Below, piece by piece: positions 10,250-20,699 of a DNA stretch of 64,000 bases. The position numbers and the translations under genes were made by a program. Below the pieces are notes generated by a model. It was not told the origin of the DNA, ran no database searches, and saw only the letters and a list, made by a program, of their open reading frames with translations. Origin of the DNA: Protea cynaroides (taxonomy: Eukaryota > Streptophyta > Magnoliopsida > Proteales > Proteaceae); assembly GCA_028583415.1 (NCBI GenBank), contig CM053275.1:87414278-87478277 (forward strand), in the 5' to 3' direction. The number at the start of each line of letters is the position of its first letter. Position 1 is the stretch's first letter.

Positions 10250-11027
10250 ACATAGTACGGCTTCTTATCTTATTTATTTGATATTTTTGGGTGGATATCC
10301 ATGCTTGTATAAGTTGCATACGGCAATTATCCAATATTTATATGTAGGGAAAAACGTCCATACATGCCCTTTTGAGGAATACTTCTCATAAAAAACCGTA
10401 CAAAAATAATGTAGATAATCTAATCATTAGATAGAGATGACATCGTCTATTTTTTATTTTTTATTTTTGGATAAATGGATATTATATTGATTTGGAAAAA
10501 AAGCACAAGAAGCTGGACCCCCACGAAAGACCCATACAAAGCAGCACAACAACACGAACAATTACTGGACTTAGATTACAAAACTAAGGCTCAACAAAGA
10601 GAAGAAAAATAGTCACTTAGCAATAGACTTATTTTTTAACATTTCGAAGCCGACTAGGAAGAGTAGAATGCAAGTACTCCTCAAAAAAAATAAAGGATTA
10701 GTATCATGAGCTCTCATAATACTCCCATCACACATTGAGTGCTGCAAGAGAATGCCAGGATTATCCTTCAAATCTAAGAACTCAACATTAGGAGCCAAGA
10801 TTGAGCATTTGCTATCCGATGAATCATTATCAGCGGGCTGCTCAATAAGTCCTCTTGTATGATTTTTCGATTTAATTGGTCTAGATTAAGAGTGTAAATC
10901 GGTTCAGTTTTGATATAATAGGTCCATTTCGATTCCTTCAAGATAGATTCAATGTAATATTAATCGGTTCCAATTGTTAAACCCAAATAGATTATTAATT
11001 TGTTAGGTTTAATCAATTTTATAAAAA
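10250..11027. other. Intergenic stretch with a possible LINE tail
   Basis: From 10445 the minus strand looks like a retroposon 3' end, with long A/T runs and an ATTGATTTGG-like leader similar to those at 25315 and 57727. No gene is supported. Confidence 0.3.
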
Positions 11028-11341
11028 TGTTGCAGAAAACCCTTTCCATGGCAACAGTGTGAGTGAGTGGCATGTAGCCTACATGCCACTAGCTCTGATC
11101 TATTTTAGTATCTCCATTAGGAGAGTTATGAGCATCGAATCTAAGGAACATGTAGCACCTAGATCACCGTCCATCCTTGATGGAAGGAGACGATTGGTCT
11201 ATAAATATTAATGGGTAGGATCATACTGATGAAAATCTGAGAACTTCATCACGTTCTCTGTCTAGGACAGATCCATACATTACGAGTATATCGAATCTTA
11301 TTTCACATATTGACATGCATATGGTTTGTAGTTTTCTTACA
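11028..11341 (+). mobile_element. Copia-type LTR followed by primer-binding site
   Basis: Starts TGTTGCAG and ends TTCTTACA. It has a TATA box (TATAAATA, 11200-11207). Three bases after its end, TGGTATCAGAGC (11345-11356) matches the 3' end of initiator tRNA-Met, the usual primer-binding site. The order identifies it as a 5' LTR on the plus strand. The leader goes on to about 11820. The gag/protease relic at 14458-14930 may belong to it, interrupted by the hAT at 12036-13151. Confidence 0.72.
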
Positions 11342-12035
11342 GTATGGTATCAGAGCGGGATTTCAGATGCACATCCACCGAACTCATACGTGAAGAACAA
11401 ATCTTAAAGAAAATAATTATTTTTTTTCGTTTCGGCAACTGCAACCACTCGGCAGATCTGATATATGTGGAATCGGATCTAAATGAATAAAAATATATAT
11501 TTTATTTTCTGTTTTGGCCGGCCAATAGCCACTACCGAGAGCATGCATTAGCTCGCAGGCATAAGGGGCCGGCAATAACAGTAACCGCAGGTAGCCGGAG
11601 CAGCACTGCCGGCTACTCTAGGCACAGCAGGCCAGCCTGCCGCGGCCATGCGCGGCCAGTAGGCTGTCGCAAGCAAACCTGCAGAGGACTGCCGTGGGAT
11701 TTTCATCCCTTTTTCTGCATCCTTTAGGCTGATTCAGTTTGTTATGGTGGTGACCAGCATCTTTGCCGGAAGATTCTGGGGAGTGCCGGATATTCCAGCA
11801 CGCTCCCCGTCGCCGTAGCATGGTTTGGGTGACTTGAGAAAAAGAAAACAGAGAAAATAAGTTCCAATGGCAATATTTGTAAATTATATGAAATCTTTGC
11901 CTAAATCTAAAAGGAATTAAGGTTTTTAAAGTGACCTCGGTTGAAGTGGGCCCAGCCAGACCCGTCTAACCTGATTATCCTTATCCGGGTCTACCTATGA
12001 CCAGACCTGTAGTTTTTAATCGGGTTACCCCTAAT

Positions 12036-13151
12036 TAGGGGTGAAACAAGGTCGGGTTGGGCCAGGTATCTACAAACCCTACCCTACTCAAATATTTTTC
12101 ATGCTAACCCAAATCCTACCCTACCTATCAGGGTAATACAAAACCTCAACCGTTACCCTACCCTACAAGGTATTACCAAACCTTACTCTACCCTGATTTA
12201 CCTTGATTGGGCCGGACCGGGCCGGGTTTACCCTGATTTACCTGAACTCAATATTTTAACCTATAAATGTCAAATATTCATAAGTAAAAAACATGAATGA
12301 TTATCAAAGAGAGCAATACCGATTACCGAACCCGAACCCAAGAAACTGTAAAACAAGCAATACTTAGCCATTACAATCCAAGGATCAGAAGAATGGTCTG
12401 AAAAATCCATAAAGTATAAACCTCCAACGAATAGAATGGTCGGAAAAAAAAAAACCAAACTTAACGAAGATAGATGATTCAGAGAGAGAGAGAGAGAGAG
12501 AATCTATGAACCTCCAACGAATAGAAACAGAATGGGTAAAAAAAATCAGAATTAACAAAGATTCAGAAAGGGAGAGAGAGAGAGAGAGAGAGAGAAGAAG
12601 AAGAAGAAGAAATACCTAAAATTAGGCTGTCGACGAAGAGGAAGAAGAAGACTCGATGGGGCTGAAATCAGACTTAACAAAGATTTAGATTTCAGAGAGA
12701 GAGAGAGAGAGAGAGAGAGATTCAGAGTGTGAGAGAGAGATAGAGAGAGAGAGATATAGGGAGTGAGAGAGAGAGAGAGAAGAAGAAATACCTAAAATCA
12801 GGCTGTCGACGAAAAGGAAGAAGAAGATTCGATGGGGCCGAGAGTCTGAGACGCTGATATGGTGGCTCTTGGACGGTGCCGTTGGCTGCGGTAGGAGAAA
12901 GAGAGAGTGAGAGACGAATGGAAATTAAGAATTAGGGTTAAGATTAGAATCTGATTTATATATATATATAAGTCAGGGTTGGGTCGGGCTCTACCCGAGG
13001 CCTCAACCCTAACCCGTCCTTACCCTAACAGGGTAAAAATTACCTTGTACCCTGATTGGGCCCTGTCAGGGTATGGGCCGAGTTAAACCCTGACCGGGTT
13101 CAGGGAGGTTTTGGGCAGGCTCGGGCCTTCAGGGCAAAACTTTCACCCCCA
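12036..13151. mobile_element. hAT-type element with CCCTAA-rich ends and GA microsatellites
   Basis: The inverted ends TAGGGGTGAAACAAGG and TGGGGGTGAAAGTTTTG lead into CCCTACC and CCCTAACCC-type words. The flanks CCCCTAAT (12028-12035) and CCCCCAGT (13152-13159) match at six of eight bases, as expected for an old 8-bp duplication. Inside, a segment with AATACCTAAAATTAGGCTGT is repeated (about 12605-12665 and 12785-12845), with GA microsatellites at 12481-12503, 12571-12594 and 12696-12780. Same family as 4553-5492. Confidence 0.75.
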
Positions 13152-13449
13152 CCCCCAGTCTGAGTTATATGGGTTGACTCGAGATCCGATTTGTCTGCTC
13201 CTATGGGTCAACGCGATACCCACCTTTTGACCCGGATGTGGACCTAACTAGGATGAACAGGAATGGTTGGACCGGAATGAACCGCTTCGACTCAGTTTGT
13301 TTTGGTCTTACCAAGACCTATTGAACCGTGTGATTTCATTATATGTTTGGTGACATTTGATATTTTTGAATGCTTTTCATTATATATCACCATATTAGAG
13401 TTATGAACCGAATGCCATTGGAAAAGTGACTGCACCTTTTTATGATAGT

Positions 13450-13745
13450 GTGTTCAGAACGTCTCAAAGAATCTAGTTTTTTTTTAGTGACATTTATAGA
13501 CAGAACGTCACTGCATCTATATACATAACAGAATGTATTAAGCCCTGATTTAGTGACATTTAAAGACAGAATTATATATAGATGTACATAATAGAATGAT
13601 TTATATGTACATATCAGAATGATTTATCTTACTGTTTAGTGACATTAAAGAATAAACGCCACTAAATATATGAATACAGTGACGTTGTTCATGTCACTGT
13701 TTTAGTGACAGTAACAAACACCATTAAAAGTCACTGTTAAATAAA
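13450..13745. repeat. Cluster of TTTAGTGACA motifs (possible CACTA-element end)
   Basis: TTTAGTGACA recurs at about 13493, 13548, 13635 and 13701, with inverted partners such as CCACTAAA and TCACTG. Such subterminal repeats are seen in CACTA/En-Spm elements. No transposase and no clear terminal CACTA were located. Confidence 0.3.
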
Positions 13746-14457
13746 GTAAAGAGTAAACCATTAGGAACACTTTAAGATTATTAGGCATATGTTAACACTT
13801 ATGAATGGTTGTTTAAAGTATACCATAAATGACTAAAATACCCTTTTAATAAACTTATGTTAAAAATTAAGAAAACCATTAGGTTTATCTTAACAAATAT
13901 AAGTGTGTTTTTCAAGATGTCATAGATGACAAATATGCTCTTATATCATAAAAAGATTGAAATACCCTTCTAGTGGTAGGCATCACAAAATTACATTTTT
14001 TGTATTGGAACTGGATATTATCCGCACAGAAAAACGTTCTTTTCTTTTGTGAGAAGATGGAATAAGGTAGAATGTGAAAAGGCAAGACAGAGGGAGCCTT
14101 CTTTTGCCTATAGGTGTGGAACAACCTTCTGAAATGCAGTGTAGCACTCTAGTTTTATTAATACAGGCCTAGACAGATATAAACTATAATCTTAGCCCAC
14201 AGGTAATTTTGTAGAATACATCAGTCTGTCACTTAAGTTTGATGTCAATCAACTTATTTTAAAGTTTATACATACTAAAATTGATTATAAGTTTAGCTCA
14301 CAGGTAGATTATAATTAATTTTAGTGTGTGACTGATTATTGACATGGGTTGATATCAGTACAAAGTTGTTATGCCAATAAATTTAAACTTCCTCATTATT
14401 GTTTGCAATTTATAACCAGATTAGTCTCCCAATGCTTACGAGGAAAAATTATTCAGA

Positions 14458-14930
14458 TTGAAAACAAAAGATTTATTTAACCTTAGAGTGCATAGATTTG
14501 GATATGGTGCTCCATATAGAAGAGCCCTTACGGATTCCTGTACGCCAGTCCAAATTGCTCATTCTAATAAGTGGGAGCGGTCTAACCACTTGAGCCTGAT
14601 GCTTGTCATAAACAGTATCGACAAGGGCATTAAAGGATCAATTCCTGAATGTAAGAAGATCATTGCCTACATAAAGGCAATTGATGCTCAATTTGTGAGT
14701 TCAAATAAGATGTTAGTAAGCACTCTAATGGAAAATCATACTCATTAAGTAGCAATGGTAAGGATGATATGTGTGACCACATCATGCACATTAGGGGCAT
14801 CTTAGCTCAGAGAACTTTGGTTTGTTATTAATCAAATTTAATTGATTTTCATTTAAATAACTGGTGGATTGATTCTGAATCAACAATCCATGTGACTAAT
14901 ACCTTGCAAGGCTTTCTACAGACAAGATTT
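14458..14930 (+). pseudogene. Copia gag/protease relic
   Basis: The open frame 14458-14748 carries KWERSNHLSLMLV, GSIPE and FVSSNK, close to the gag (UBN2-type) domain of plant copia elements. After a stop and a gap, 14857-14930 reads N-W-W-I-D-S-E-S-T-I-H-V-T-N-T-L-Q-G-F, the start of the copia aspartic protease. The active-site triplet is DSE instead of the usual DSG or DTG. The RNA-binding knuckle between gag and protease is missing, so this is a deleted, non-functional copy. Confidence 0.7.
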
Positions 14931-15001
14931 TCGAAAGAAACTAAGAGACACATCCATTCAAAAAATTGGATGAAATCTCAAGAGGAAGCTGTATGTGTCT
15001 A

Positions 15002-15212
15002 CAGAATCACCCCTCAAGGTATCTGACGACAACATCGACAAACACAATCGGAACACTCGACTAAGTGCACTGATGGTAAACAGAGATCAGAATCACCCCT
15101 CAAGGTATCTGACAAACACATCGACAGACACAATCGGAACACTTGACTAAGTGCACCGACGGTAAACAGAAATCAGAATCACCCCTCAAGGTATCTGACA
15201 AACACATCGACA
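15002..15212. repeat. Tandem repeat, period 86 bp, 2.4 copies
   Basis: Units start CAGAATCACCCCTCAAGG at 15002, 15088 and 15174. They differ at a few positions and by a short deletion after TATCTGAC. No reading frame spans them. Confidence 0.85.
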
Positions 15213-16545
15213 GTGGACAACAAAGCTTTGAGAGCCACTTCAGGCTAGAACGTTCACTCACCACAGCACAAAAAAAAAATTCTCAAAGAGTAAATCATCC
15301 AACATTTTGATATTGACAACTTTGAGATGATCATGAAGTGAAAGACTTAGAATTATCACAAGGACTACAAAAACGAAACCACGAGTGAAGCAAATAGCTG
15401 GATGAATCCGGTCAGACTAAACACGGGATTTTGAGGAGGGGTCCTTCTTATACTAAGGGAATGACAATGTTTGAATAGATTGTTCTATTAACAAATAATG
15501 CTTTGAATTTTGGGGGGATGCAAGACAAAATGAATTGATCAACTTTTGGACGAAACTCACTTGGAGAGGGGATTCCTTCCTCTAATAGAGATATAGACAA
15601 TGTCTTGAATTCTCAAATGCTAAATAGATCTCAATGTCTCCGCACTTGATCAAATAACTGACTGCGTCTCAATATAAAGAATGTGTCACCAATGGACTTA
15701 GGCATAAGGGTATGGTCTAAAGCTCACAAAGAGCTATCGCCTATATATTCTTTAAGCTTCTGTGTTACCATGCCCCAGTGTCTAAATTCATAACTACACA
15801 ATATTTAACAGGTCGACGACTATTTGAACCCTCACTGAAAGTAACCTTAAGGAGACACAACCCCACACCAACTTTAAGAACAACACCAAACAACGTTTCT
15901 CCTCTTGTAAATGCTCAGATTAAAATAAATCCCAGCAAGCTATAAACTTAATGCCGAAGCAGGCATGACTATGTCTGGGCCTAAAACCTCTAGGTCTATA
16001 GACAAGCATGATAATGAAAGGTCCAACTGGACTGATGAAAAGACTGCCCAAATGGGTCTACCATTAAGAGAGTGAGGGTCTATCATGTAGAATGATGAAC
16101 TCACTGGGGAATCACCATTTAAGGTTTATTGAGGACAAGGGCTCTTGGAATTCTTGGACTTCGTTGAAGTGATAAACGACAGATAGAAATTACAATCAGA
16201 TTATTGACACAACTGTTATTGCAAAAGAGTGACGTGCTCACAAGAGACAACATCATAAAAAAATGATTAAAGAGAAGGGATTTGTGATGGAGGTTCTTGA
16301 AAATCCGTCGGATTGATGGACGGGAGAAAGAGCCTATTAACTGAATTGAAATCATCTTCTGATAATGATAAAGTGATGAGAACACCTCCTGGAGAGGCGG
16401 GATGTAGTGGCCATAATCGAAAATCTAGACCAACCAACGCCGTGAAACACGATAAATAACTGGGCTCACAGAAGGATATGTCACCATTCTACATCCTGAC
16501 TTTGAATAACTCTCATTTCTTCCTTTTCCTTTTTTTTTTTTTTTT
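15213..16545. other. Decayed repetitive DNA, no gene recognised
   Basis: Open frames are short and match nothing known to me. The stretch lies downstream (on the minus strand) of the integrase relic and may be the 3' part of the same Ty3/gypsy copy. Confidence 0.35.
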
Positions 16546-16549
16546 AAAC

Positions 16550-17030
16550 GGATGTGGGTATTACTCCAAGTACCACTTCACAAAACGAATAGACTCACTA
16601 CAAACTCCTTGGGGAAATGCCTCCACTGTAAGGCACAAAAAGATGAGCAGGCTCGTCCCCAGACTTCAAAGGTGTACCTCCCAACATCCTCATTTCTGCA
16701 CATTTTCTCTTGATTTTCATTCTGTTCTTTTTTTTTTTTTTTTTTTTGAATGGATGTAAAGATTACCCCAAATGCCACTTCACAGAATGAGCAGGCTCAC
16801 CACCAACTCTACAAACAATGTCTCCCTGTGAAGCACAATAATATGAGCACGCTCACCTCCAGACTCCAAGGGAAAATGCCTCCCAACATCCTCTATATTT
16901 TTTTGTATTTTTAATCTATCTCTTTTTTTTTTTCTTTCTTTCTTTCTCTCTTTTTTTTTTTTCTTTTTTTTTTTTTGTCTTTTTGTTTTTTTTTTGGATG
17001 TGGGGGCTATACAAATACTGCTCCAAACTG
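16550..17030. repeat. Tandem duplication of a ~200 bp unit with poly-T spacers
   Basis: Units begin GGATGTGGGTATTACTCC (16550), GGATGTAAAGATTACCCC (16752) and, in a shorter form, GGATGTGGGGGCTATAC (16996). The first two end in CCCAACATCCTC. Each unit is preceded by a long T-run (16530, 16729, 16920-16995). Confidence 0.75.
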
Positions 17031-17364
17031 ACCAAACATCTCATAGATGGCATCTCTAATTCGACAGGAAGTACTGTCTCCATGTCGTAAACCAAATAAA
17101 TGAGATATTGCCCCAGTGGGAGTCTTAAACCTTCACATTCTTTGTGTTGCTTCAACTACCCCAATTCATCTGAGGATGGTAAGGACAAGACCTACGTCTA
17201 ATAATCCAAAAATGGTTGCACAACTCCTGTGTCTTGCCCCAATCATGCTGCCCCTGATCCAAGATCAACTCACAAGACACCCCAATGTCAATAAAATACT
17301 CTTGTAAGAAGCTTGAGCACGTGGGTACTCTTCTGTCCCAAAATTTATCATTTGAAGTCTTCAC
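16916..17364 (-). pseudogene. Ty3/gypsy integrase relic
   Basis: The minus strand from 17364 reads LQEYFIDIGVSCELILDQG, then ELCNHFWIIRRRSCPYHPQM. After a stop and frame change near 17155 it reads YLIYLVYDMETVLPVELEMPS. These match the end of the integrase core and the LVYGMEAVLPVE region of plant Ty3/gypsy polyproteins. The Asp of the SDNG-type motif is kept, but the segment with the catalytic Glu is altered and the frame is broken. It is on the same strand as the LTR at 19545-24345, to which it may belong. Confidence 0.65.
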
Positions 17365-19190
17365 GGACGGGTTGGGCTTTCTTTTCTTTTAAGGCCAGGT
17401 GGAGTAGAAGTTCAGGTAATGGCTCATCATCCAAATCATCATCAGAATTAGAATTAACAGAGGAAATGGAAGAGGAAGAAGCAACAAGCTTGAAAAAATT
17501 GGAAATTTTTTTTGAAGTAAGCTAGCTTAGTAAAGAAATCCCAACTGGGACAAACTTGACATTTGATATAACAGACTTGAACTGGACTGTCTATAAACAC
17601 ATTGGACTTAGGCCCAGACATGGCCGACCTATCAGTTTCAGATGATAGCAAGTTGGGACAAAATGAATCCGTCTGAGCACCTCAATTGGATACAACACTG
17701 CTAGTGAGAAAAAACAATTGTTGTGGGACCTAGTCTCTGTTCTGATTTCCACCAATAAAAGTCATCACGTCCACCTGACAAATATTGGTATTTATCATTC
17801 AATTCCTTGCCTCTGTTGGGACTATTAATGCCCATTATTGAATTGCCTCATTGTTGGGCATGATGGAACACAAAGTTCTCTTGAACGTGGATATCGGGAG
17901 GTGGGTGGGTCAATCCTAGGAATCCGATATCGACTTTGATAGTCAGGGAATTTAGGGATATCATTCATCTTGGCCACTTGGCCCCTCAAAGGTTCATGGT
18001 TTCTTGATCAATGAAATATTTGAGATCATACTTAGCATAACAGTAATGACTCCGAGAAATCTCCTAGAGGAAGGATCCTTGACTCAGGAGGACAGAGAAA
18101 ATTCTGATCTAGAAAAACAATGATGCAGAGGAGTGGAGAAAATAATTAACTTGAGACAAGTCATTGGCTAGGTTGTGATCGAGACCTTGACTGACGAATA
18201 TCCTAGCATTGAACCGACTCTTGAGGATGGAGACATCAATTGACTAAGAGAAGTGACACTGACCAACTCTAAAGAATGGAGACTTGATTAACTTGATTGA
18301 TCACAAATTTGAATGACTCATAAAAATAAATAAATGAACAAAAAATAATTTGAATTGGAAAATATATAAACATACACAAGCAAGGATGACTCGACCAAAC
18401 AATTGTTAACTCACTTGTAGTATGAGTCAAATCAAATATATTTTGGTCGGATTTTCCGAATCAAACAACGTTGTGCCCTTTGGATAATGGACATCATGCA
18501 CCTTTACCAAGTTACACTTTTGTCCCATAATCCAAAGACGCAAAACTGGTTCGACCTAGAAAATTCAAACAAAATATGCTGATTTGAAAGATAAATACAA
18601 GCGATCAGCAAACATAAGGTCACCAAGAAGAGACAAAACTATGGATAGTTCTTCTATCACATAATCAATTCATGATAAATTACTTGGTTTGCTCTCGAGG
18701 TTGATACTCCAAACATAGAAGGTACGACAAACGGATGACGAAAATATACCGAGTGATCAGCATAGCTTCACATACCCACGTGTTGTGCCATCTATGAAAG
18801 TGTATCAACAAGGAGAACGAATCATGTTTCAGTTATCACAAATTGGGTGTGATAGACGACACAAGTCTATAGCATTATTCTTTCATGTACCCCAAGATGA
18901 TGTTAGTGTAGAGACCTAAGTGTAGGTTCTATGTCAAATGATGCATGATAGGTGGTTATAGGACCGGCAGGCTACCTTGACGGGATGCAAAATATACCTA
19001 TCACCCATATAAACGGAATGAGTCGCAGGTACGGGCATCCTTTATATACCCGAAGGTACTAGATCAAGGTTGTGGCTTCGTCGGAGGGCTGCCCAAAATA
19101 TTCATAATGGGTCCGTTCCAACTAACCACGAGGTTTGGTTGATCTCATCCTCACAAATGCAATGCAAGATGCAAAAAATGGAAATTAACA
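17365..19190. other. Decayed Ty3/gypsy internal region, no domain recognised
   Basis: Lies between the integrase relic and the primer-binding site on the minus strand, so gag, protease and reverse transcriptase would be expected here. Stop codons are dense and I could not recognise any of them. Confidence 0.35.
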
Positions 19191-19450
19191 AACTAGTATT
19201 TACAACCACCTAACATCCAAGTATTTACAACAAACTAAAACAGCTATTTACAACATGTTATATGCAAGAGTCTACAACAAATTAAACCACAGGTATTTAC
19301 AAGAAACCAAGATACATGTATTTACATGTAAACAACATACGGTATTTACAACATGCTATGAGTATTTATATGAAACACGAAATGCAAACATTTAAGCCAA
19401 AATACATGTGTTTACAAGAGATAAAAATACAATAATTTACATCAAGTAAA
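19190..19450. repeat. Irregular repeats of TATTTACAA words
   Basis: GTATTTACAA, CTATTTACAA and similar words recur about every 30-40 bases next to the retroelement leader. Confidence 0.5.
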
Positions 19451-19526
19451 CCAACAAAATATATCGGCCTAAACATATAAAAGGGGAAGGGAAAGGAAAT
19501 GACAGAATTCAGAGTCTGACATGATT

Positions 19527-19543
19527 CCCCAGTGAAGTCGCCA
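19527..19543 (-). other. Primer-binding site of the long-LTR element
   Basis: The minus strand reads TGGCGACTTCACTGGGG, one base after the LTR end CCTCACA. The pattern TGGCGACTCCACTGGGG is common after the 5' LTR of plant Tat/Ogre-type Ty3/gypsy elements. I do not name the tRNA. Confidence 0.55.
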
Positions 19544-20158
19544 CTGTGAGGACAATGGATTTTCAATATGATCCTCCACGAAATCAAAATTAGGCTCTCG
19601 CCTTGGTTATTTTTATCCATCCACGCCAATGGACGGAGTAAAATATGGAGTCACCACCTAGATAAGGTCTAGGACCTATAAATGGTCTCTCACTTGGAGA
19701 GACACCATGACTCATGCTCAATGGATTGGCTTCTAGTCTTACCAGAGAAGGGTAAGTGTCAAGTTACGAGTTGGGAAGGTGTTAGGCACCCAACTCGCCC
19801 GGTCAATGGACCGGTCTCCTTCTGTCCTATCCTTTCCTGCATTCTTAAAACTTATGTATGTTCAGGTCATTCAATTTAACCTAACTAGGCAAATGGAGAA
19901 CCCTAGACCAAGTTTCTAAGTTGTTCTAACTTAGGGTGCCACCACATAGACTTGAAAAAATAAAATACAAATCAACAGACAATAAATGAATCCATGAACA
20001 AATGAATGGATTAAAAATATGAAATAATCATGAATAAACAAATAATGAATTAAAAGAATGAATAACACAGAAAATACAACAGATAATGGATGACCGAGCT
20101 CGAGATCAAGCCGCCTACGTATCCCTGTGCGGTGGGAATCAGGCCAAACGTAGTTCGT

Positions 20159-20231
20159 GCGGGGGTGTGATTGTGGTTGTGGTTGTGGTTGTGGTTGTGA
20201 GTGAGGTTGTGAGTGAGGTTGTGAGTGAGGT
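20159..20231. repeat. TGTGGT / GTGAGTGAGGTT minisatellite
   Basis: A run of four or five TTGTGG units passes into GTGAGTGAGGTT units of 12 bp. It lies between the two GCCTACGTATC motifs of the long LTR. Confidence 0.85.
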
Positions 20232-20385
20232 GCTCCCTTGACAAAGGAAGCACGTGTGACTGTGCGCGAAGGGTGAACTACTCAGAGTTCTCCACTTCCC
20301 GCTGCCTACGTATCTTCTTAGAGAATCAGGTCAAACGTAGTTCCCAATAGTTAACGGGCTGTTGGACCCCACATGGCATTACTGG

Positions 20386-20699
20386 AGAGGTGCTCGGACC
20401 TCGACTCCCCGCACTCGGCAAGGCAAACTCAAGAGGTACTCGGACCTCAGAGGTACTCGGACCTCAGAGGTACTCGGACCTCGACTTCCTTGCACTCGGC
20501 AAGGCGAACTCAAGAGGTACTCGGACCTCGGCTCCTTGCACTCGGCAAGGCAAACTCAAGAGGTACTCGGACCTCGACTCCTTGCACTCGGCAAGGCGAA
20601 CTCAAGAGGTACTCGGACCTCGGCTCCTTGCACTCGGCAAGGCAAACTCAAGAGGTACTCGGACCTCGACTCCTTGCACTCGGCAAGGCAAACTCAAGA
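20386..20699. repeat. 46-bp minisatellite, six copies plus two short ones
   Basis: The unit AGAGGTACTCGGACCTCG followed by ACTCCTTGCACTCGGCAAGG and CRAACTCA repeats with a 46-bp period. Two 17-bp partial units (AGGTACTCGGACCTCAG) sit after the first copy. Later copies alternate CGACTCC and CGGCTCC, so there is a 92-bp higher-order pattern. Confidence 0.92.
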
